A stretch of DNA of 64,000 nucleotides from Agromyces aurantiacus (GCF_016907355.1 NZ_JAFBBW010000001.1:1674001-1738000); one strand, 5' to 3'; counted from the stretch's first letter, positions 1 to 8,891 are shown. Notes: a model not told the origin generated them from the letters alone. Made by a program: numbers and translations.

Positions 1-92
1 CACAAAAAACGTCCGGGAGGGTGTCGTTCACCGACAAGGCGGCGCGAGTGCGGCGGGGGTTCCCGCTGGTCGCGGCGGCTTTCGCTCCGATC

Positions 93-731
93 TCAGCGCA
101 GGTCCCAGAGGTCGGTCCAGCGCGCGTCGAGCTCGTGCACGAGCTCGCGCAGGGTCGAGAGGGAGAGCCCGACGACGGTCGACGGGTCGCCGGTGACCGA
201 GCGGATGAACGGACCGCCCAGGCTGTCGACCGTGAAGGCGCCCGCCACCGCGAGCGGCTCGCCGGTCGCCACGTACGCGTCGATCTCGGCGTCGTCGAGC
301 CGGGCGAACTCGACCACCGCCGAGGCCGGGCGGCCGACCGCGCCCCGCGGCGCGCCTCCGCGGTGGTCGATGAGCCAGTGACCCGACCACAGCACGCCCG
401 AGCGGCCGTTCTGCCGCGCCCAGCGTGCGCGAGCCACCTCGGGCCGGTGCGGCTTGCCGTACAGCTCGCCGTCGACGAGGAAGGCCGAGTCGCCCCCGAG
501 CACCAGTCCGTCGATCGGTCTCCCGTCGACGTCGCGCCCCACGATCGCCTCGGCCTTGCGCTGCGCGAGCAGCTGCACCAGCTCGGGCGGCGCGAGCGGG
601 CCGTGCTCGGCCTCGTGGGCGGCGACCGCGGCCTCCTCGTCGACGCCCGGCGCGACGAGCAGCGGCTCGACGCCGGCCTGCCGCAGCAGCTGCCGCCGGG
701 CGGGGGAGGTGGAGGCGAGGTAGAGGCGCAT
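93..731 (-). CDS. maf: Maf-family nucleotide pyrophosphatase
   Basis: 212 aa, the usual Maf length. The protein opens with the family signature (MRLYLASTSPARRQLLRQ), the nucleotide-binding Ser/Arg loop, and has the central GGDSAFLVDGELYGKP block and a late SLGGPFI segment. Maf proteins hydrolyse non-canonical or modified nucleoside triphosphates to monophosphates, a housecleaning role in the cytosol. I start at the ATG at 731 because the MRLYLASTSP block is the family N terminus; the longer upstream reading frame has no Maf similarity. A CAGGAT hexamer lies 6 nt before this ATG and could be a weak -10 box. It is divergent from the methyltransferase at 805, with a 73-nt gap. The exact substrate cannot be read from the sequence. 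Confidence 0.92.
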   Translation of the reverse strand: MRLYLASTSPARRQLLRQAGVEPLLVAPGVDEEAAVAAHEAEHGPLAPPELVQLLAQRKAEAIVGRDVDGRPIDGLVLGGDSAFLVDGELYGKPHRPEVARARWARQNGRSGVLWSGHWLIDHRGGAPRGAVGRPASAVVEFARLDDAEIDAYVATGEPLAVAGAFTVDSLGGPFIRSVTGDPSTVVGLSLSTLRELVHELDARWTDLWDLR

Positions 732-804
732 GCCCCCATCCTGCCGTCCCGGCCGGCGATCGCCGGCATGGGCGGCCGCCGATCCCGTGTGCGATGCTCG
801 GGTG

Positions 805-2145
805 ATGGCACAGTCACGTCGTCGCCGGCCCGCGTCCCGCCCCGCATCGGGCGGCCGGCGCCCGGCGCCCCCGCGGCCGGCCGAGCCCGGGCCCGTGCTC
901 GAGCTCGACGTCGAGCGCATCGCGCACGGCGGGGTCGCGGTCGCACACCACGAGGGGCGGGTCGTCTTCGTCGCCGACGCGATCCCCGGGGAGCGGGTCG
1001 CCGCGCAGGTCGTCGATGCGGGCCGCGAACGGTTCTGGCGCGCCGAGACGGTCGAGGTGCTGCGCGCCTCGCCGGACCGTCGCGAGCACGTCTGGCCCGA
1101 GGCATCCGTCGACCGCGCCCCCGAACATCGCGTCGGCGGGGCCGAGTTCGGCCACATCGCCATGCCGCGCCAGCGCGCACTGAAGGGCGAGGTGCTGCAC
1201 GACGCGCTCGCGCGCATGGGCGGCGTCGAGGTCGAGGTCGTCGTCGAGCCCGTCGATCCCGCCGTGGCTCCCGGCGTCGACGTCGAGGCGGGCACGCGCT
1301 GGCGCACGCGCGTGCGCCTGCACGTCGCGGCCGACGGGACGGTCGGGCCCTATGCGGCGCGCTCCCATACGGTCGTGCCCGTCACCTCGCTCCCGCTCGC
1401 CGTCGCCGAGCTCGAGGCGATCGCGCCGCTGGGCCGGACGCTCGAGGGCGCCGTTGCGGTCGACCTCATCGCGCCATCCGACGGCGACCCGCAGGCCGTC
1501 GTGCGCTCGCCCGACGATCGCCGCACGGCGCGGACCGCCGCGCCGACCGTCGTCGAGCGCGTCGGGAACCGCCGCTTCACCGTCGACCGGGACGGCTTCT
1601 GGCAGGTTCACCGGGGCGCCGCCGCGACGCTGACCGCGGCCGTGCAGGATCTCGTCGATCCCGACCGCTTCGACCCCGCCGCGGAGAACCACGACCTCTA
1701 CGGCGGCGTGGGGCTCCTCGCGGCCGCCGTGGGGGACCGGTTCGGCCCATCGGTGCGGGTCACGACCGTCGAGGCCGATGCGCGCGCGACCGAGCACGCC
1801 GGCGCCAACCTCGCCGACTGGATCGGGGCGCGCGCCGTCACCGCGCGCGTCGACCGCTACCTCGACGAGCTGGCCGCGGCGCCGGATGACGCGGGGCGCG
1901 GCCTGCGCGGCGCGACGGTCGTGCTCGACCCGCCGCGCTCCGGCGCGGGGCGCGCCGTCGTCGACCGCCTCGCGGCGCTCCACCCGGCGCAGGTCGTGTA
2001 CGTCGCCTGCGACCCCGTCGCCCTCGCGCGCGACGTCGGCCTGTTCCGGGCGCACGGGTACGAGCTCGAGGCGGTGCGCGCGTTCGACCTCTTCCCGAAC
2101 ACGCACCACGTCGAGGCCGTCGCGCGACTGGCCGCTATCGTGTGA
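805..2145 (+). CDS. TrmA/RumA-family class I SAM-dependent RNA methyltransferase
   Basis: 446 aa. An N-terminal TRAM-like beta domain (about residues 30-90, starting LELDVERIAHGG) is followed by a Rossmann methyltransferase domain with YGGVGLLAAAV as the SAM-binding motif, LDPPRSGAG, the catalytic cysteine in YVACDPVALARD (about C402) and the family C-terminal FPNTHHVE motif. Such enzymes make m5U in tRNA or 23S rRNA through a covalent Cys adduct. The Fe-S cysteine cluster of E. coli RumA is not visible. I start at ATG 805; GTG 802 is an in-frame alternative. Which RNA is methylated is not determined. Confidence 0.88.
   Translation: MAQSRRRRPASRPASGGRRPAPPRPAEPGPVLELDVERIAHGGVAVAHHEGRVVFVADAIPGERVAAQVVDAGRERFWRAETVEVLRASPDRREHVWPEASVDRAPEHRVGGAEFGHIAMPRQRALKGEVLHDALARMGGVEVEVVVEPVDPAVAPGVDVEAGTRWRTRVRLHVAADGTVGPYAARSHTVVPVTSLPLAVAELEAIAPLGRTLEGAVAVDLIAPSDGDPQAVVRSPDDRRTARTAAPTVVERVGNRRFTVDRDGFWQVHRGAAATLTAAVQDLVDPDRFDPAAENHDLYGGVGLLAAAVGDRFGPSVRVTTVEADARATEHAGANLADWIGARAVTARVDRYLDELAAAPDDAGRGLRGATVVLDPPRSGAGRAVVDRLAALHPAQVVYVACDPVALARDVGLFRAHGYELEAVRAFDLFPNTHHVEAVARLAAIV
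2136..2141 (+). promoter_or_regulatory. Candidate -10 box TATCGT for the response-regulator operon
   Basis: TATCGT overlaps the last codons of the methyltransferase gene. A transcript starting about 7 nt later would carry a 42-nt leader with the GGGGGA ribosome site ahead of GTG 2190, and would exclude the earlier in-frame GTG at 2142. No good -35 is visible. Confidence 0.35.
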
Positions 2146-2189
2146 GGACGACGGACCGAATCGACGCCGAGCCGGATGGGGGATGCCGA

Positions 2190-2888
2190 GTGACGGAGCA
2201 GGCCGAGGGGAGCCGGGCGGCCACGACCGTGGCGATCGTCGACGACCACGAGGCGGTGCGACTCGGGCTGCGCGCGGCGTGCCGCGAGGCGGGCTACGAC
2301 GTCGTCGCCGACACCGCCGACGTGCCGACGCTGCTCGCCGCGTTCGAGGATCCGGGCTCGGAGCCGCCGCGCGTGGTGCTGCTCGACCTCTCGCTCGGCG
2401 ACGGGTCGAGCGTGACCGACAACGTGCGTGCCGTGCTCGCGGCGGGCAGCCAGGTCCTCGTCCACAGCATCGCCGACCGCGTCGCCGCGGTGCGCGAGGC
2501 GCTCGCCGCGGGCGCGGCGGGCGTCATTCCGAAGTCGTCGCCGACCTCGGCGGTGATCGCCGCGATCGCGACCGTCGCCCGCGGCGAGGCGCTGAACAAC
2601 GTCGAGTGGGCGAGCGCGATCGAGGCCGACCGCGACTTCGCCAAGGACCAGCTCGGCCGACGCGAACGCGACGTGCTGCACCTCTACGCGTCCGGGCTGC
2701 CGCTCAAGCTCGTCGCCCAGCAGCTCGGCATCGCGCACTCGACCGCGCGCGAGTACCTCGACCGCATCCGAGCCAAGTACGTCGAGGTCGGCCGTCCCGC
2801 CCCGACCAAGGTCGACCTGCTCCGCCGGGCCGTGGAGGACGGCATCCTGCCGGGCCTCGACGCCGAGGCCGGTGATGGTCGCCGCTGA
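2190..2888 (+). CDS. LuxR/NarL-type response regulator
   Basis: 232 aa. The receiver domain begins TTVAIVDDHEAVRLG with the acidic pair D18/D19 and a phosphoacceptor at about D66 in VVLLDLSLGDGSS. A helix-turn-helix output domain follows (about 157-205: RRERDVLHLYASGLPLKLVA, then HSTAREYLDRIRAKY). It should be a DNA-binding regulator phosphorylated by the kinase encoded next, with which it overlaps by 14 nt. I chose GTG 2190 because GGATGGGGGA sits just upstream; the other GTG (2142) overlaps the preceding stop and has no ribosome site. Target genes are unknown. Confidence 0.88.
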   Translation: MTEQAEGSRAATTVAIVDDHEAVRLGLRAACREAGYDVVADTADVPTLLAAFEDPGSEPPRVVLLDLSLGDGSSVTDNVRAVLAAGSQVLVHSIADRVAAVREALAAGAAGVIPKSSPTSAVIAAIATVARGEALNNVEWASAIEADRDFAKDQLGRRERDVLHLYASGLPLKLVAQQLGIAHSTAREYLDRIRAKYVEVGRPAPTKVDLLRRAVEDGILPGLDAEAGDGRR

Positions 2889-4110
2889 CTGGCGCGCGAG
2901 CCGGCTCGCGCCGCGTCGCGCGGCGGTCAGCCGCGCCCAGGTCGAGACGGTCTCGGGCCGTGCGCTCGGGGCGTTCGGCCTGGTGTTCGGCGCGCAGACG
3001 GTGCCCACGGCGATCGATCAGTCCGCCTTTCTGGTCGACGGCGCCGGCGCGGCGATGATGGCCGTGCTGTACGGCGCGATCGCCGCGCTCGCCGCGGCGA
3101 CCTTCACGCGCGTCGCCGTGCGCGGAGCAGCCCTCGCCTTCGCGACGCTGTACGTGCTGTGCCTGCTGGCGTGGCCCTTCCTCGTGGTCGACACCGCCGG
3201 CATGCAGCAGCAGACGCCGTGGCTGTACTACCTCTGCACGGTGGCCACGACCGCCTCGGTGATCTCGGTGCCGGCCGCCCCCGCGACGGCGTACACGACC
3301 GCGGTGCCCGCGATCTACGGCATCGTCCGGCTGACGCCCTCGGGCGGCGCAGCCCCGCCCCTGCTCGCCGTGCTCGACACGATGTACGCCGTCATCCTCG
3401 GCGTGGTCGTGCTCGTGATCATCACCATGCTGCGCCAGGCGGCCGAGTCGGTGGATGCCGCGCAGGAGGCCGCGCTGCAGCGCTACGACGTCGTGGCGCG
3501 ACAGCACGCCAACGAGATCGAGCGCGTCAAGGTCGACGCGCTCGTGCACGACAGCGTGCTCACCACGCTGCTCTCGGCGGCGGCCGCGCGCACGCCGGCC
3601 GAGCGCCAGCTCGCCTCGCGTATGGCGGGCGACGCGCTCCGGCGGCTCGAGGAGGCCGCGATCGAGGTGCCGGGCACCGCCGACCGTGCGGACGTCTCGG
3701 TGCTCGCGCGGCGCCTGCGCGCGGCGGTGACCGGGTTCTCCGCGCCGTTCGTCGTACGCGTGAGCGACACGAGCGGCGTCGAGCTGCCCGTCGAGGCCGT
3801 CGACGCGCTCTCGTCGGCCGCGCTGCAGGCCATGGTGAACAGCGTGCAGCACGCCGACGGGCCGATCGGCCGCGTGCGCCGCGAGCTCGAGATCCGCGGG
3901 GTCGGCGCCGGCGGCTGCGTCATCCAGGTGGTCGACAACGGGTCGGGGTTCGACCCGTCGCAGGTGCCCGCGAGCCGGCTCGGCCTGCGCGTCTCGATCG
4001 ACGAGCGCATGGCGAACGCCGGCGGCTCGGCCCGCATCGAGTCCGAGCCCGGACGCGGCACGCGGGTCACGCTCGCGTGGCCGGCGGGCGTCGACGGGGG
4101 TGCGTCGTGA
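2875..4110 (+). CDS. Membrane sensor histidine kinase (partner of the LuxR-type regulator)
   Basis: 411 aa. There are about four to five hydrophobic segments between residues 30 and 186, then a coiled-coil/dimerisation segment with the likely phosphoacceptor H225 in DALVHDSVLTTLL, then a GHKL ATPase domain: N-box AMVNSVQHA, G1 box VDNGSGFDP, G2-like GRGTRVTLAWP. The order is that of NarL-partner kinases, though the H-box is not the standard ELHD form. ATG 2875 (or the adjacent GTG 2872) overlaps the regulator gene. No extracytoplasmic sensor domain is seen, so the signal is probably sensed within or near the membrane. Confidence 0.83.
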   Translation: MVAADWRASRLAPRRAAVSRAQVETVSGRALGAFGLVFGAQTVPTAIDQSAFLVDGAGAAMMAVLYGAIAALAAATFTRVAVRGAALAFATLYVLCLLAWPFLVVDTAGMQQQTPWLYYLCTVATTASVISVPAAPATAYTTAVPAIYGIVRLTPSGGAAPPLLAVLDTMYAVILGVVVLVIITMLRQAAESVDAAQEAALQRYDVVARQHANEIERVKVDALVHDSVLTTLLSAAAARTPAERQLASRMAGDALRRLEEAAIEVPGTADRADVSVLARRLRAAVTGFSAPFVVRVSDTSGVELPVEAVDALSSAALQAMVNSVQHADGPIGRVRRELEIRGVGAGGCVIQVVDNGSGFDPSQVPASRLGLRVSIDERMANAGGSARIESEPGRGTRVTLAWPAGVDGGAS

Positions 4111-5114
4111 TCTCCGTCCCCCGCTGGCTCCTCCTCGTCCTGGCCGCGATGTTCTCGGGCTACCACGTCGTGCTCGGCATCTACTCGCTCGACGTGCCCG
4201 CCTCGCCGTGGCCGGCCGTCGTCGCGCTCGTGCTCTACACGATCGCGACGGTGCTGAGCCTCTGGCCCGTCCGCCGCGCGCGCATGCCCGACTGGCTCGC
4301 GGCCCTGAACCTCGCGGTGAGCATCGTGCTGCCGCTGCTCGTGACCAGCCAGCTCGTCCCCGGCCGTGACAACGGCTATGCCACGTGGTACGTCGCCGCG
4401 GTCGGCACGCTCATGACCATCACCGCCGCCCGCCGCCAGCTCGTGGCCGCCTGGCTGGGCGTCATCGCGCTGGCCGTGCAGACGGTCATGTGGAGCGGCC
4501 CGCTCGCGCTCGGTGCGCTCGGCGTCATCGGCAGCATCGTGTGGGTCGGCATCGCGCACATGCTCTCGGCGGCCCTCGCGGGCGCCGCGCGCGCCACGCG
4601 CCGCTACGCGCAGGCCGAACGCGAGGCGGCGGCGTGGCAGGCGGCACAGGACGCGCACCTCTTCGAGGGCCGGATGCGACTCGGCCAGACGCAGCGCATC
4701 GCCGCGCCCATGCTGCGGCGCATCGCCGACGGCGAGCACGAGCTCACCTACGCGGAGCGCCGCGAGTGCCGCACGCTCGAAGCGGCCATCCGCGACGAGA
4801 TCCGGGGACGGATGCTCCTCACCGACGCCGTGCGGCAGGCCGTCAAGCGCGCGCGCGACCGCGGGGCGACGGTGACGCTGCTCGACGAGGGCGGGATCGA
4901 CGACCTCGACGAGGCGGCCCGCGATCGCGTGCTCTCGCAGCTCGCGGACGCGCTCGACACGACGCGCGCCGACCGGGTCATCGCGCGCACGGCCGGCGAG
5001 GGCTCCCCGGTGGCCGTGACGGTGGTCGGGCTGCGCGGCGGGGGCGACGACGAGGTCGCCGAATCGGAGGACGCGGAGGTCGAACTCTGGATGGAGATCC
5101 CGCGCGCCGGCTGA
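4107..5114 (+). CDS. Six-TM membrane protein with degenerate histidine-kinase-like cytoplasmic region
   Basis: 335 aa, starting at a GTG that shares GTGA with the kinase stop, so translation is probably coupled. Hydrophobic segments span about residues 5-165. The soluble half has a helical region like a dimerisation domain (LFEGRMRLGQTQRIAAPMLR, then TYAERRECRTLEAAIRDEIR) and a C-terminal part laid out like an ATPase fold, but I see no phosphoacceptor H-box and no N, G1 or G2 box. I interpret it as a pseudokinase or accessory sensor working with the adjacent two-component pair; that role is inference from layout and operon position. No named family is recognised. Confidence 0.7.
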   Translation: MISVPRWLLLVLAAMFSGYHVVLGIYSLDVPASPWPAVVALVLYTIATVLSLWPVRRARMPDWLAALNLAVSIVLPLLVTSQLVPGRDNGYATWYVAAVGTLMTITAARRQLVAAWLGVIALAVQTVMWSGPLALGALGVIGSIVWVGIAHMLSAALAGAARATRRYAQAEREAAAWQAAQDAHLFEGRMRLGQTQRIAAPMLRRIADGEHELTYAERRECRTLEAAIRDEIRGRMLLTDAVRQAVKRARDRGATVTLLDEGGIDDLDEAARDRVLSQLADALDTTRADRVIARTAGEGSPVAVTVVGLRGGGDDEVAESEDAEVELWMEIPRAG

Positions 5115-5470
5115 CCGCTTCGCCGTCGGCGGCGAATCCGCCCGGACAGGGAAGCGGGGGGTCGGCCCCTACCGACCCCCCAGCAAGCCCGAGTCACGGC
5201 GACAACCCGAATATCGCCCTGACTCGCCCCCAGAGCGCCACCGGTTACCCAGCCGGTGACGGAAACGGCTCCTGTGGAGTCCGTTGACCTCCATCGTACG
5301 GATCCGGCGGCCGCTGCGAAGTCAGCATTTCGGGGGACACCGAGGGGGACATGCGGGGGACCGGCGACCCGCGACCCCGCCGATCGGGGCGCGCGGCGGC
5401 GTCGCGCGCGGTCGGCGAACGGGGGACACGGGGGAGCGTCCGACCGATGCCGCCGATGGCGGTGGACGGG
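5115..5470. other. 356-bp intergenic region between convergent genes
   Basis: This is the only gene-free stretch over 300 bp. It holds a strong GC hairpin (5156-5181), a shorter inverted repeat CACCGG/CCGGTG near 5240-5260, and five GGGGGA runs (5332, 5344, 5355, 5421, 5430), the first three on a 11-12-nt pitch. Reading frames crossing it lack family similarity and have atypical composition, so I call no gene. Confidence 0.6.
5156..5181. terminator. GC-rich hairpin, probable terminator of the two-component operon
   Basis: Perfect 10-bp stem GGGGGGTCGG/CCGACCCCCC with a 6-nt loop, about 40 nt after the stop at 5114. There is no T tract, as often in high-GC actinobacteria, so it is a probable rather than classical intrinsic terminator. 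Confidence 0.6.
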
Positions 5471-5704
5471 TCAGCGTGCGGAGAACGCCCAGCGACGAGG
5501 GCCGACCTCGATCGGTGGCCGCACGGCCGATCGCGGATGCGCCCACTCGCTGCGCGCCGGCGGCGGCGGCGCCGACTGCTCCTCGCGCACGGCCGCGACG
5601 AGCACGGCGGTGACGGCCGCGGCCTCGTCGGCGGAGACGCGGCGCGTGAGGAAGGTGAGGTCGATCGACTCGGCGCCGTTCGCCTCGCCTGATGCGGTGG
5701 TCAT
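5471..5704 (-). CDS. accE: Acyl-CoA carboxylase epsilon subunit
   Basis: 77 aa. It shows the epsilon-subunit pattern: a low-complexity N terminus, a helical core (SADEAAAVTAVLVAAV) and the C-terminal tail ending PRRWAFSAR. In actinobacteria the epsilon protein stabilises the alpha-beta acyl-CoA carboxylase complex. It lies directly downstream of pccB; an AGGAGG site overlapping the pccB stop (TAG) gives 6-nt spacing to this ATG, so the two are co-translated. Identification rests on context plus the short conserved pattern. Confidence 0.82.
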   Translation of the reverse strand: MTTASGEANGAESIDLTFLTRRVSADEAAAVTAVLVAAVREEQSAPPPPARSEWAHPRSAVRPPIEVGPRRWAFSAR

Positions 5705-5713
5705 GCGCGCCTC

Positions 5714-7315
5714 CTAGAGCGGGATGTTGCCGTGCTTCTTCGGCGGCAGGCTCGCGCGCTTGGTGCGCAGCGCCCGCAACGCCTTGGTCACCGAGACGCG
5801 CGTCGCGGCCGGCTCGATGACGCCGTCGAGCTCGCCGCGCTCGGCGGCGAGGAACGGCGAGGCCACGTTGTAGGTGTACTCGTTGGCCAGGCGCGTGCGC
5901 ACGGCCGCGACATCCTCGCCCGCCTCCTCGGCCCGCTTGATCTCGCCGCGGTACAGGATGTTCACGGCGCCCTGGCCGCCCATGACGGCGATCTCGGCGG
6001 TCGGCCAGGCCAGGTTGATGTCGGCGCCGAGCTGCTTCGAGCCCATGACGATGTAGGCGCCGCCGTAGGCCTTGCGGGTGATGACCGTCACGAGCGGCAC
6101 GGTCGCCTCGGCGTAGGCGTAGAGCAGCTTCGCGCCGCGGCGGATCACTCCGGTCCACTCCTGGTCGGTCCCGGGCAGGTAGCCCGGGACGTCGACCAGG
6201 GTCAGGATCGGGATCGAGAACGCGTCGCAGAAGCGCACGAACCGCGAGGCCTTCTCGCCCGCGGCGATGTTCAGCGTGCCCGCCATCTGGCTCGGCTGGT
6301 TGGCGATGATGCCGACCGAGCGGCCCTCGACGCGCGCGAAGCCGATCACGATGTTCGGCGCGAACAGCGGCTGCACCTCGAGGAAGTCGCCGTGGTCGAC
6401 GATCCCCTCGATGACCGCGTGCATGTCGTAGGGCTGGTTCGGCGAGTCGGGGATGACCGTGTTGAGTCGGCGGTCCTCGTCGGTGACCTCGAGCTCGACG
6501 TCGGCCTCGTAGACCGGCGCCTCCGACATGTTGTTGTCGGGCAGGAACGAGATGAGCGTCCGCGCGTAGTCGAGCGCGTCGGACTCGTCGCTCGCGAGGT
6601 AGTGGGCGACGCCCGAGACGGTGTTGTGCGTGAGCGCACCGCCGAGCTCCTCCATCCCGACGTCCTCGCCGGTGACCGTCTTGATGACGTCGGGGCCGGT
6701 GACGAACATCTGGCTGGTCTTGTCGACCATGATCACGAAGTCGGTCAGCGCTGGGGAGTAGACCGCGCCGCCGGCCGCCGGACCGCACACGATCGAGATC
6801 TGCGGGATGACGCCCGACGCGGCCGTGTTGCGGCGGAAGATCTCGCCGTACTTTCCGAGCGCGACCACGCCCTCCTGGATGCGCGCGCCGCCCGAGTCGA
6901 GGATGCCGATGATCGGCACGCCGGTCTTCAGCGCCAGCTCCATGACCTTGATGATCTTCTCGCCCGCGACCTCGCCGAGCGAGCCGCCGAAGATCGTGAA
7001 GTCCTGCGAGTACACCGCGACCTGGCGCCCGTGGATGGTGCCGGTGCCGGTGACGACCGCGTCGCCGTAGGGCCGCTTGGCGTCCATGCCGAAGGCGTGG
7101 GTGCGGTGCCGCACGAACTCGTCGAGTTCGACGAACGAGCCGGGGTCGAGCAGCTCGGCGATGCGCTCGCGCGCGGTCATCTTGCCCTTGGCGTGCTGCT
7201 TCTCGATGGCCGCCTCGCCCGAGGCCGTGACGGCCTCGTGATAGCGCTGCTTGAGGTCGGCGAGCTTGCCCGCGGTGGTGGAGAGGTCGGGGCCGTCGGT
7301 CGTCGATTCGGTCAC
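5714..7315 (-). CDS. pccB: Propionyl/acyl-CoA carboxylase beta subunit (carboxyltransferase)
   Basis: 533 aa, normal for the family. It transfers CO2 from carboxybiotin to propionyl- or acetyl-CoA, feeding methylmalonyl/malonyl-CoA into lipid synthesis. Visible blocks are [20 protein letters not shown] near the N terminus, the oxyanion-hole segments [11 protein letters not shown] and [18 protein letters not shown], and the C-terminal [16 protein letters not shown] conserved aspartate/isoleucine position decides acyl preference in this family but I did not assign it. I start at GTG 7315: a TAGAGT -10 box ends 7 nt before it, which fits a leaderless transcript and places the in-frame GTG at 7324 inside the promoter. 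Divergent from birA. Confidence 0.95.
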   Translation of the reverse strand: MTESTTDGPDLSTTAGKLADLKQRYHEAVTASGEAAIEKQHAKGKMTARERIAELLDPGSFVELDEFVRHRTHAFGMDAKRPYGDAVVTGTGTIHGRQVAVYSQDFTIFGGSLGEVAGEKIIKVMELALKTGVPIIGILDSGGARIQEGVVALGKYGEIFRRNTAASGVIPQISIVCGPAAGGAVYSPALTDFVIMVDKTSQMFVTGPDVIKTVTGEDVGMEELGGALTHNTVSGVAHYLASDESDALDYARTLISFLPDNNMSEAPVYEADVELEVTDEDRRLNTVIPDSPNQPYDMHAVIEGIVDHGDFLEVQPLFAPNIVIGFARVEGRSVGIIANQPSQMAGTLNIAAGEKASRFVRFCDAFSIPILTLVDVPGYLPGTDQEWTGVIRRGAKLLYAYAEATVPLVTVITRKAYGGAYIVMGSKQLGADINLAWPTAEIAVMGGQGAVNILYRGEIKRAEEAGEDVAAVRTRLANEYTYNVASPFLAAERGELDGVIEPAATRVSVTKALRALRTKRASLPPKKHGNIPL

Positions 7316-7322
7316 GCCGTTC

Positions 7323-7328
7323 ACTCTA
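7323..7328 (-). promoter_or_regulatory. -10 box TAGAGT of pccB-accE (leaderless)
   Basis: On the minus strand TAGAGT is followed by 7 nt and then the GTG start of pccB, so transcription would begin at or next to the start codon. No Shine-Dalgarno sequence is present, consistent with a leaderless mRNA. Confidence 0.55.
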
Positions 7329-7419
7329 CCGGCGCGCATCCGGGCCGGATCGTTGAGGGATTCCCACAAAAAGGGCGCGGCACCTGGTGATGATCGGCAC
7401 GCCATGACGCCCGCGACAC

Positions 7420-7425
7420 TAGCCT
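7420..7425 (+). promoter_or_regulatory. Candidate -10 box TAGCCT for birA
   Basis: TAGCCT lies 24 nt before ATG 7450, giving a leader of about 18 nt with the GGGAGG ribosome site. It faces away from the pccB promoter in the same 134-bp divergent gap. Confidence 0.4.
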
Positions 7426-7449
7426 GAACCCGACGGACGGGAGGCCGGG

Positions 7450-8307
7450 ATGCAGTGGGAGCGATCGCGAGCGAGCGTGCCGCGGTTCGAGTGGCTCGAC
7501 ACCGCCGGGTCCACCAACGACGTGCTGCGCGAGGCGGCGACGGGGGCGGATGCCGCGGCGTGGCCGCACGGCGCGGCCGTGGTCACCGACGACCAGACGC
7601 GCGGCCGCGGGCGCCTCGGCCGCACCTGGCTCGCGCCGACGGGCAAGACCCTTGCGATCTCGGTGCTGCTGCGCCCCGCGCAGGCCGGGGACGGCCCCGA
7701 CGCGGCCGTCCGGCCGCTGCCGTCGGATGCATACGGATGGCTGCCGCTCATCGCGGGGGTCGCGATGACCGAGGCGGTCCGCGACGCGGTGGCCGCGGCA
7801 TCCGTCGACCGCGGCGGTGAGGACGACGGCACCGGCGGCGTCGAGGTCGAGCTCAAGTGGCCCAACGACGTGCTGATCTCGGGGTACAAGGTCTGCGGCA
7901 TCCTCTCCGAGCTGGTCGCCGAGGGCGCCGTGGTGATCGGCGCGGGCCTCAACCTCACGCTCGACGAGCACGACCTGCCCACGCTCACCTCGACCTCGCT
8001 CCAGCTCGTGACCGGCCGGCGTCCCGACGGCGACGCCGTGCTGAGCGGCTACCTCACGCGCCTGCTCGACCTCGTCGGCCGCTTCGTCGCGGCCGGCGGC
8101 GACGCGGCCGCGAGCGGCGTGGCCGACCGCGTGCGCGCCGTGTGCGGCACGCTCGGCCAGGAGGTGCGCGTCGAACTGCCGGGCGGAGACGAGCTCCTCG
8201 GCGTCGCCGAGCGGCTCGACGACGACGGTCGCCTCGTGGTCCGGGACCGCGAGAACGGCGAGGAGCAGGCTGTCGCCGCGGGGGACGTCACGCACCTGAG
8301 GTATTAA
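7450..8307 (+). CDS. birA: Biotin--[acetyl-CoA-carboxylase] ligase
   Basis: 285 aa. It activates biotin as biotinyl-AMP and attaches it to the carrier domain of biotin carboxylases. The ATP/biotin loop [10 protein letters not shown] is at about 51-60, [17 protein letters not shown] at about 136-152, and GAGLNLT follows. A short C-terminal SH3-like domain ([16 protein letters not shown]) is present. There is no N-terminal helix-turn-helix, so this is the monofunctional type, not a biotin repressor. Start supported by GGGAGG. Its position opposite pccB-accE links the ligase to the biotin-dependent carboxylase. Confidence 0.95.
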   Translation: MQWERSRASVPRFEWLDTAGSTNDVLREAATGADAAAWPHGAAVVTDDQTRGRGRLGRTWLAPTGKTLAISVLLRPAQAGDGPDAAVRPLPSDAYGWLPLIAGVAMTEAVRDAVAAASVDRGGEDDGTGGVEVELKWPNDVLISGYKVCGILSELVAEGAVVIGAGLNLTLDEHDLPTLTSTSLQLVTGRRPDGDAVLSGYLTRLLDLVGRFVAAGGDAAASGVADRVRAVCGTLGQEVRVELPGGDELLGVAERLDDDGRLVVRDRENGEEQAVAAGDVTHLRY

Positions 8308-8891
8308 TGGGGCCTATGGGGGAGGCGAGCACCGGGCCGGCGATCACCGGACCGATCGGACCGCAGGACGAGCACGTCGTGGCGCGGGTCCGCCGCCACG
8401 GACGCGTGCTCGTGCTGCCCGCCGTCCTGCTCATCGCCACCGTCGGTGCGGCCGCCTACCTGGTGCCCGCGCTCGAGGGATGGCCGCAGCTCGCCGTCCT
8501 CATCGGCGCCGCGCTCGTCGTGGTGCTCGGGTGCGCGCTGCCGTACCTCGCGTGGCTCGCCTCGCGCACGACCATCACGACGCGACGCGTGATCGTCCGC
8601 CGCGGGCTCTTCGTCCGGGTGCGCCGCGAGCTGTGGCACCGCCGCGGCTACGACGTGCAGGTGAGCCGCTCGTGGCTCCAGGGCGTCATCGGATCAGGCG
8701 ACGTCCGCCTCGAGACCGGTCACGAGGTGCCGGTCGTGCTGCGCGACATCCCGGCGCCCCTCGCGGTGCAGTCGGCCCTCCACGAGCTCATGGCCGAGTC
8801 GCACTCGCTCGGCGGGCCGGCGGTCGGGCCCTCCGCGTTCGGCTCGTCGTCGGCCATCGAGGGCGACACCGTGTCGTGGGGAGGCCGCTGA
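8307..8891 (+). CDS. PH-domain (DUF304/YdbT-like) membrane protein
   Basis: 194 aa. Two transmembrane helices (about 33-55 and 60-83) precede a bacterial PH domain with the family signature TTRRVIVRRGLFVRVRRELW, then DVQVSRSWLQ and GSGDVRLETG. Function of these small membrane PH proteins is generally unknown. It starts at an ATG sharing TAATG with the birA stop, with GAGG 5-6 nt upstream, so it is coupled to birA; ATG 8316 is a possible later start. The C-terminal 25 residues are Gly/Ser-rich and probably disordered. Confidence 0.82.
   Translation: MGPMGEASTGPAITGPIGPQDEHVVARVRRHGRVLVLPAVLLIATVGAAAYLVPALEGWPQLAVLIGAALVVVLGCALPYLAWLASRTTITTRRVIVRRGLFVRVRRELWHRRGYDVQVSRSWLQGVIGSGDVRLETGHEVPVVLRDIPAPLAVQSALHELMAESHSLGGPAVGPSAFGSSSAIEGDTVSWGGR

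Noticed and set aside
1-92. A gene or terminator at the left edge
   Set aside because: There is a short A-run (T-run on the minus strand) but no clear stem before it and no supported reading frame; the stretch is too short to call.
21-1889. 622-aa plus-strand reading frame over maf and the methyltransferase
   Set aside because: Arg/Ala-rich out-of-frame translation of GC-rich DNA, antisense to Maf and out of phase with the methyltransferase; no family motifs.
2142-2189. GTG 2142 as start of the response regulator
   Set aside because: No ribosome site, overlaps the previous stop, and adds 16 non-conserved residues ahead of the receiver domain.
5332-5361. G-quadruplex in the GGGGGA runs
   Set aside because: Only three closely spaced G-tracts are present; the fourth is 25 nt away, so a standard quadruplex is not supported.
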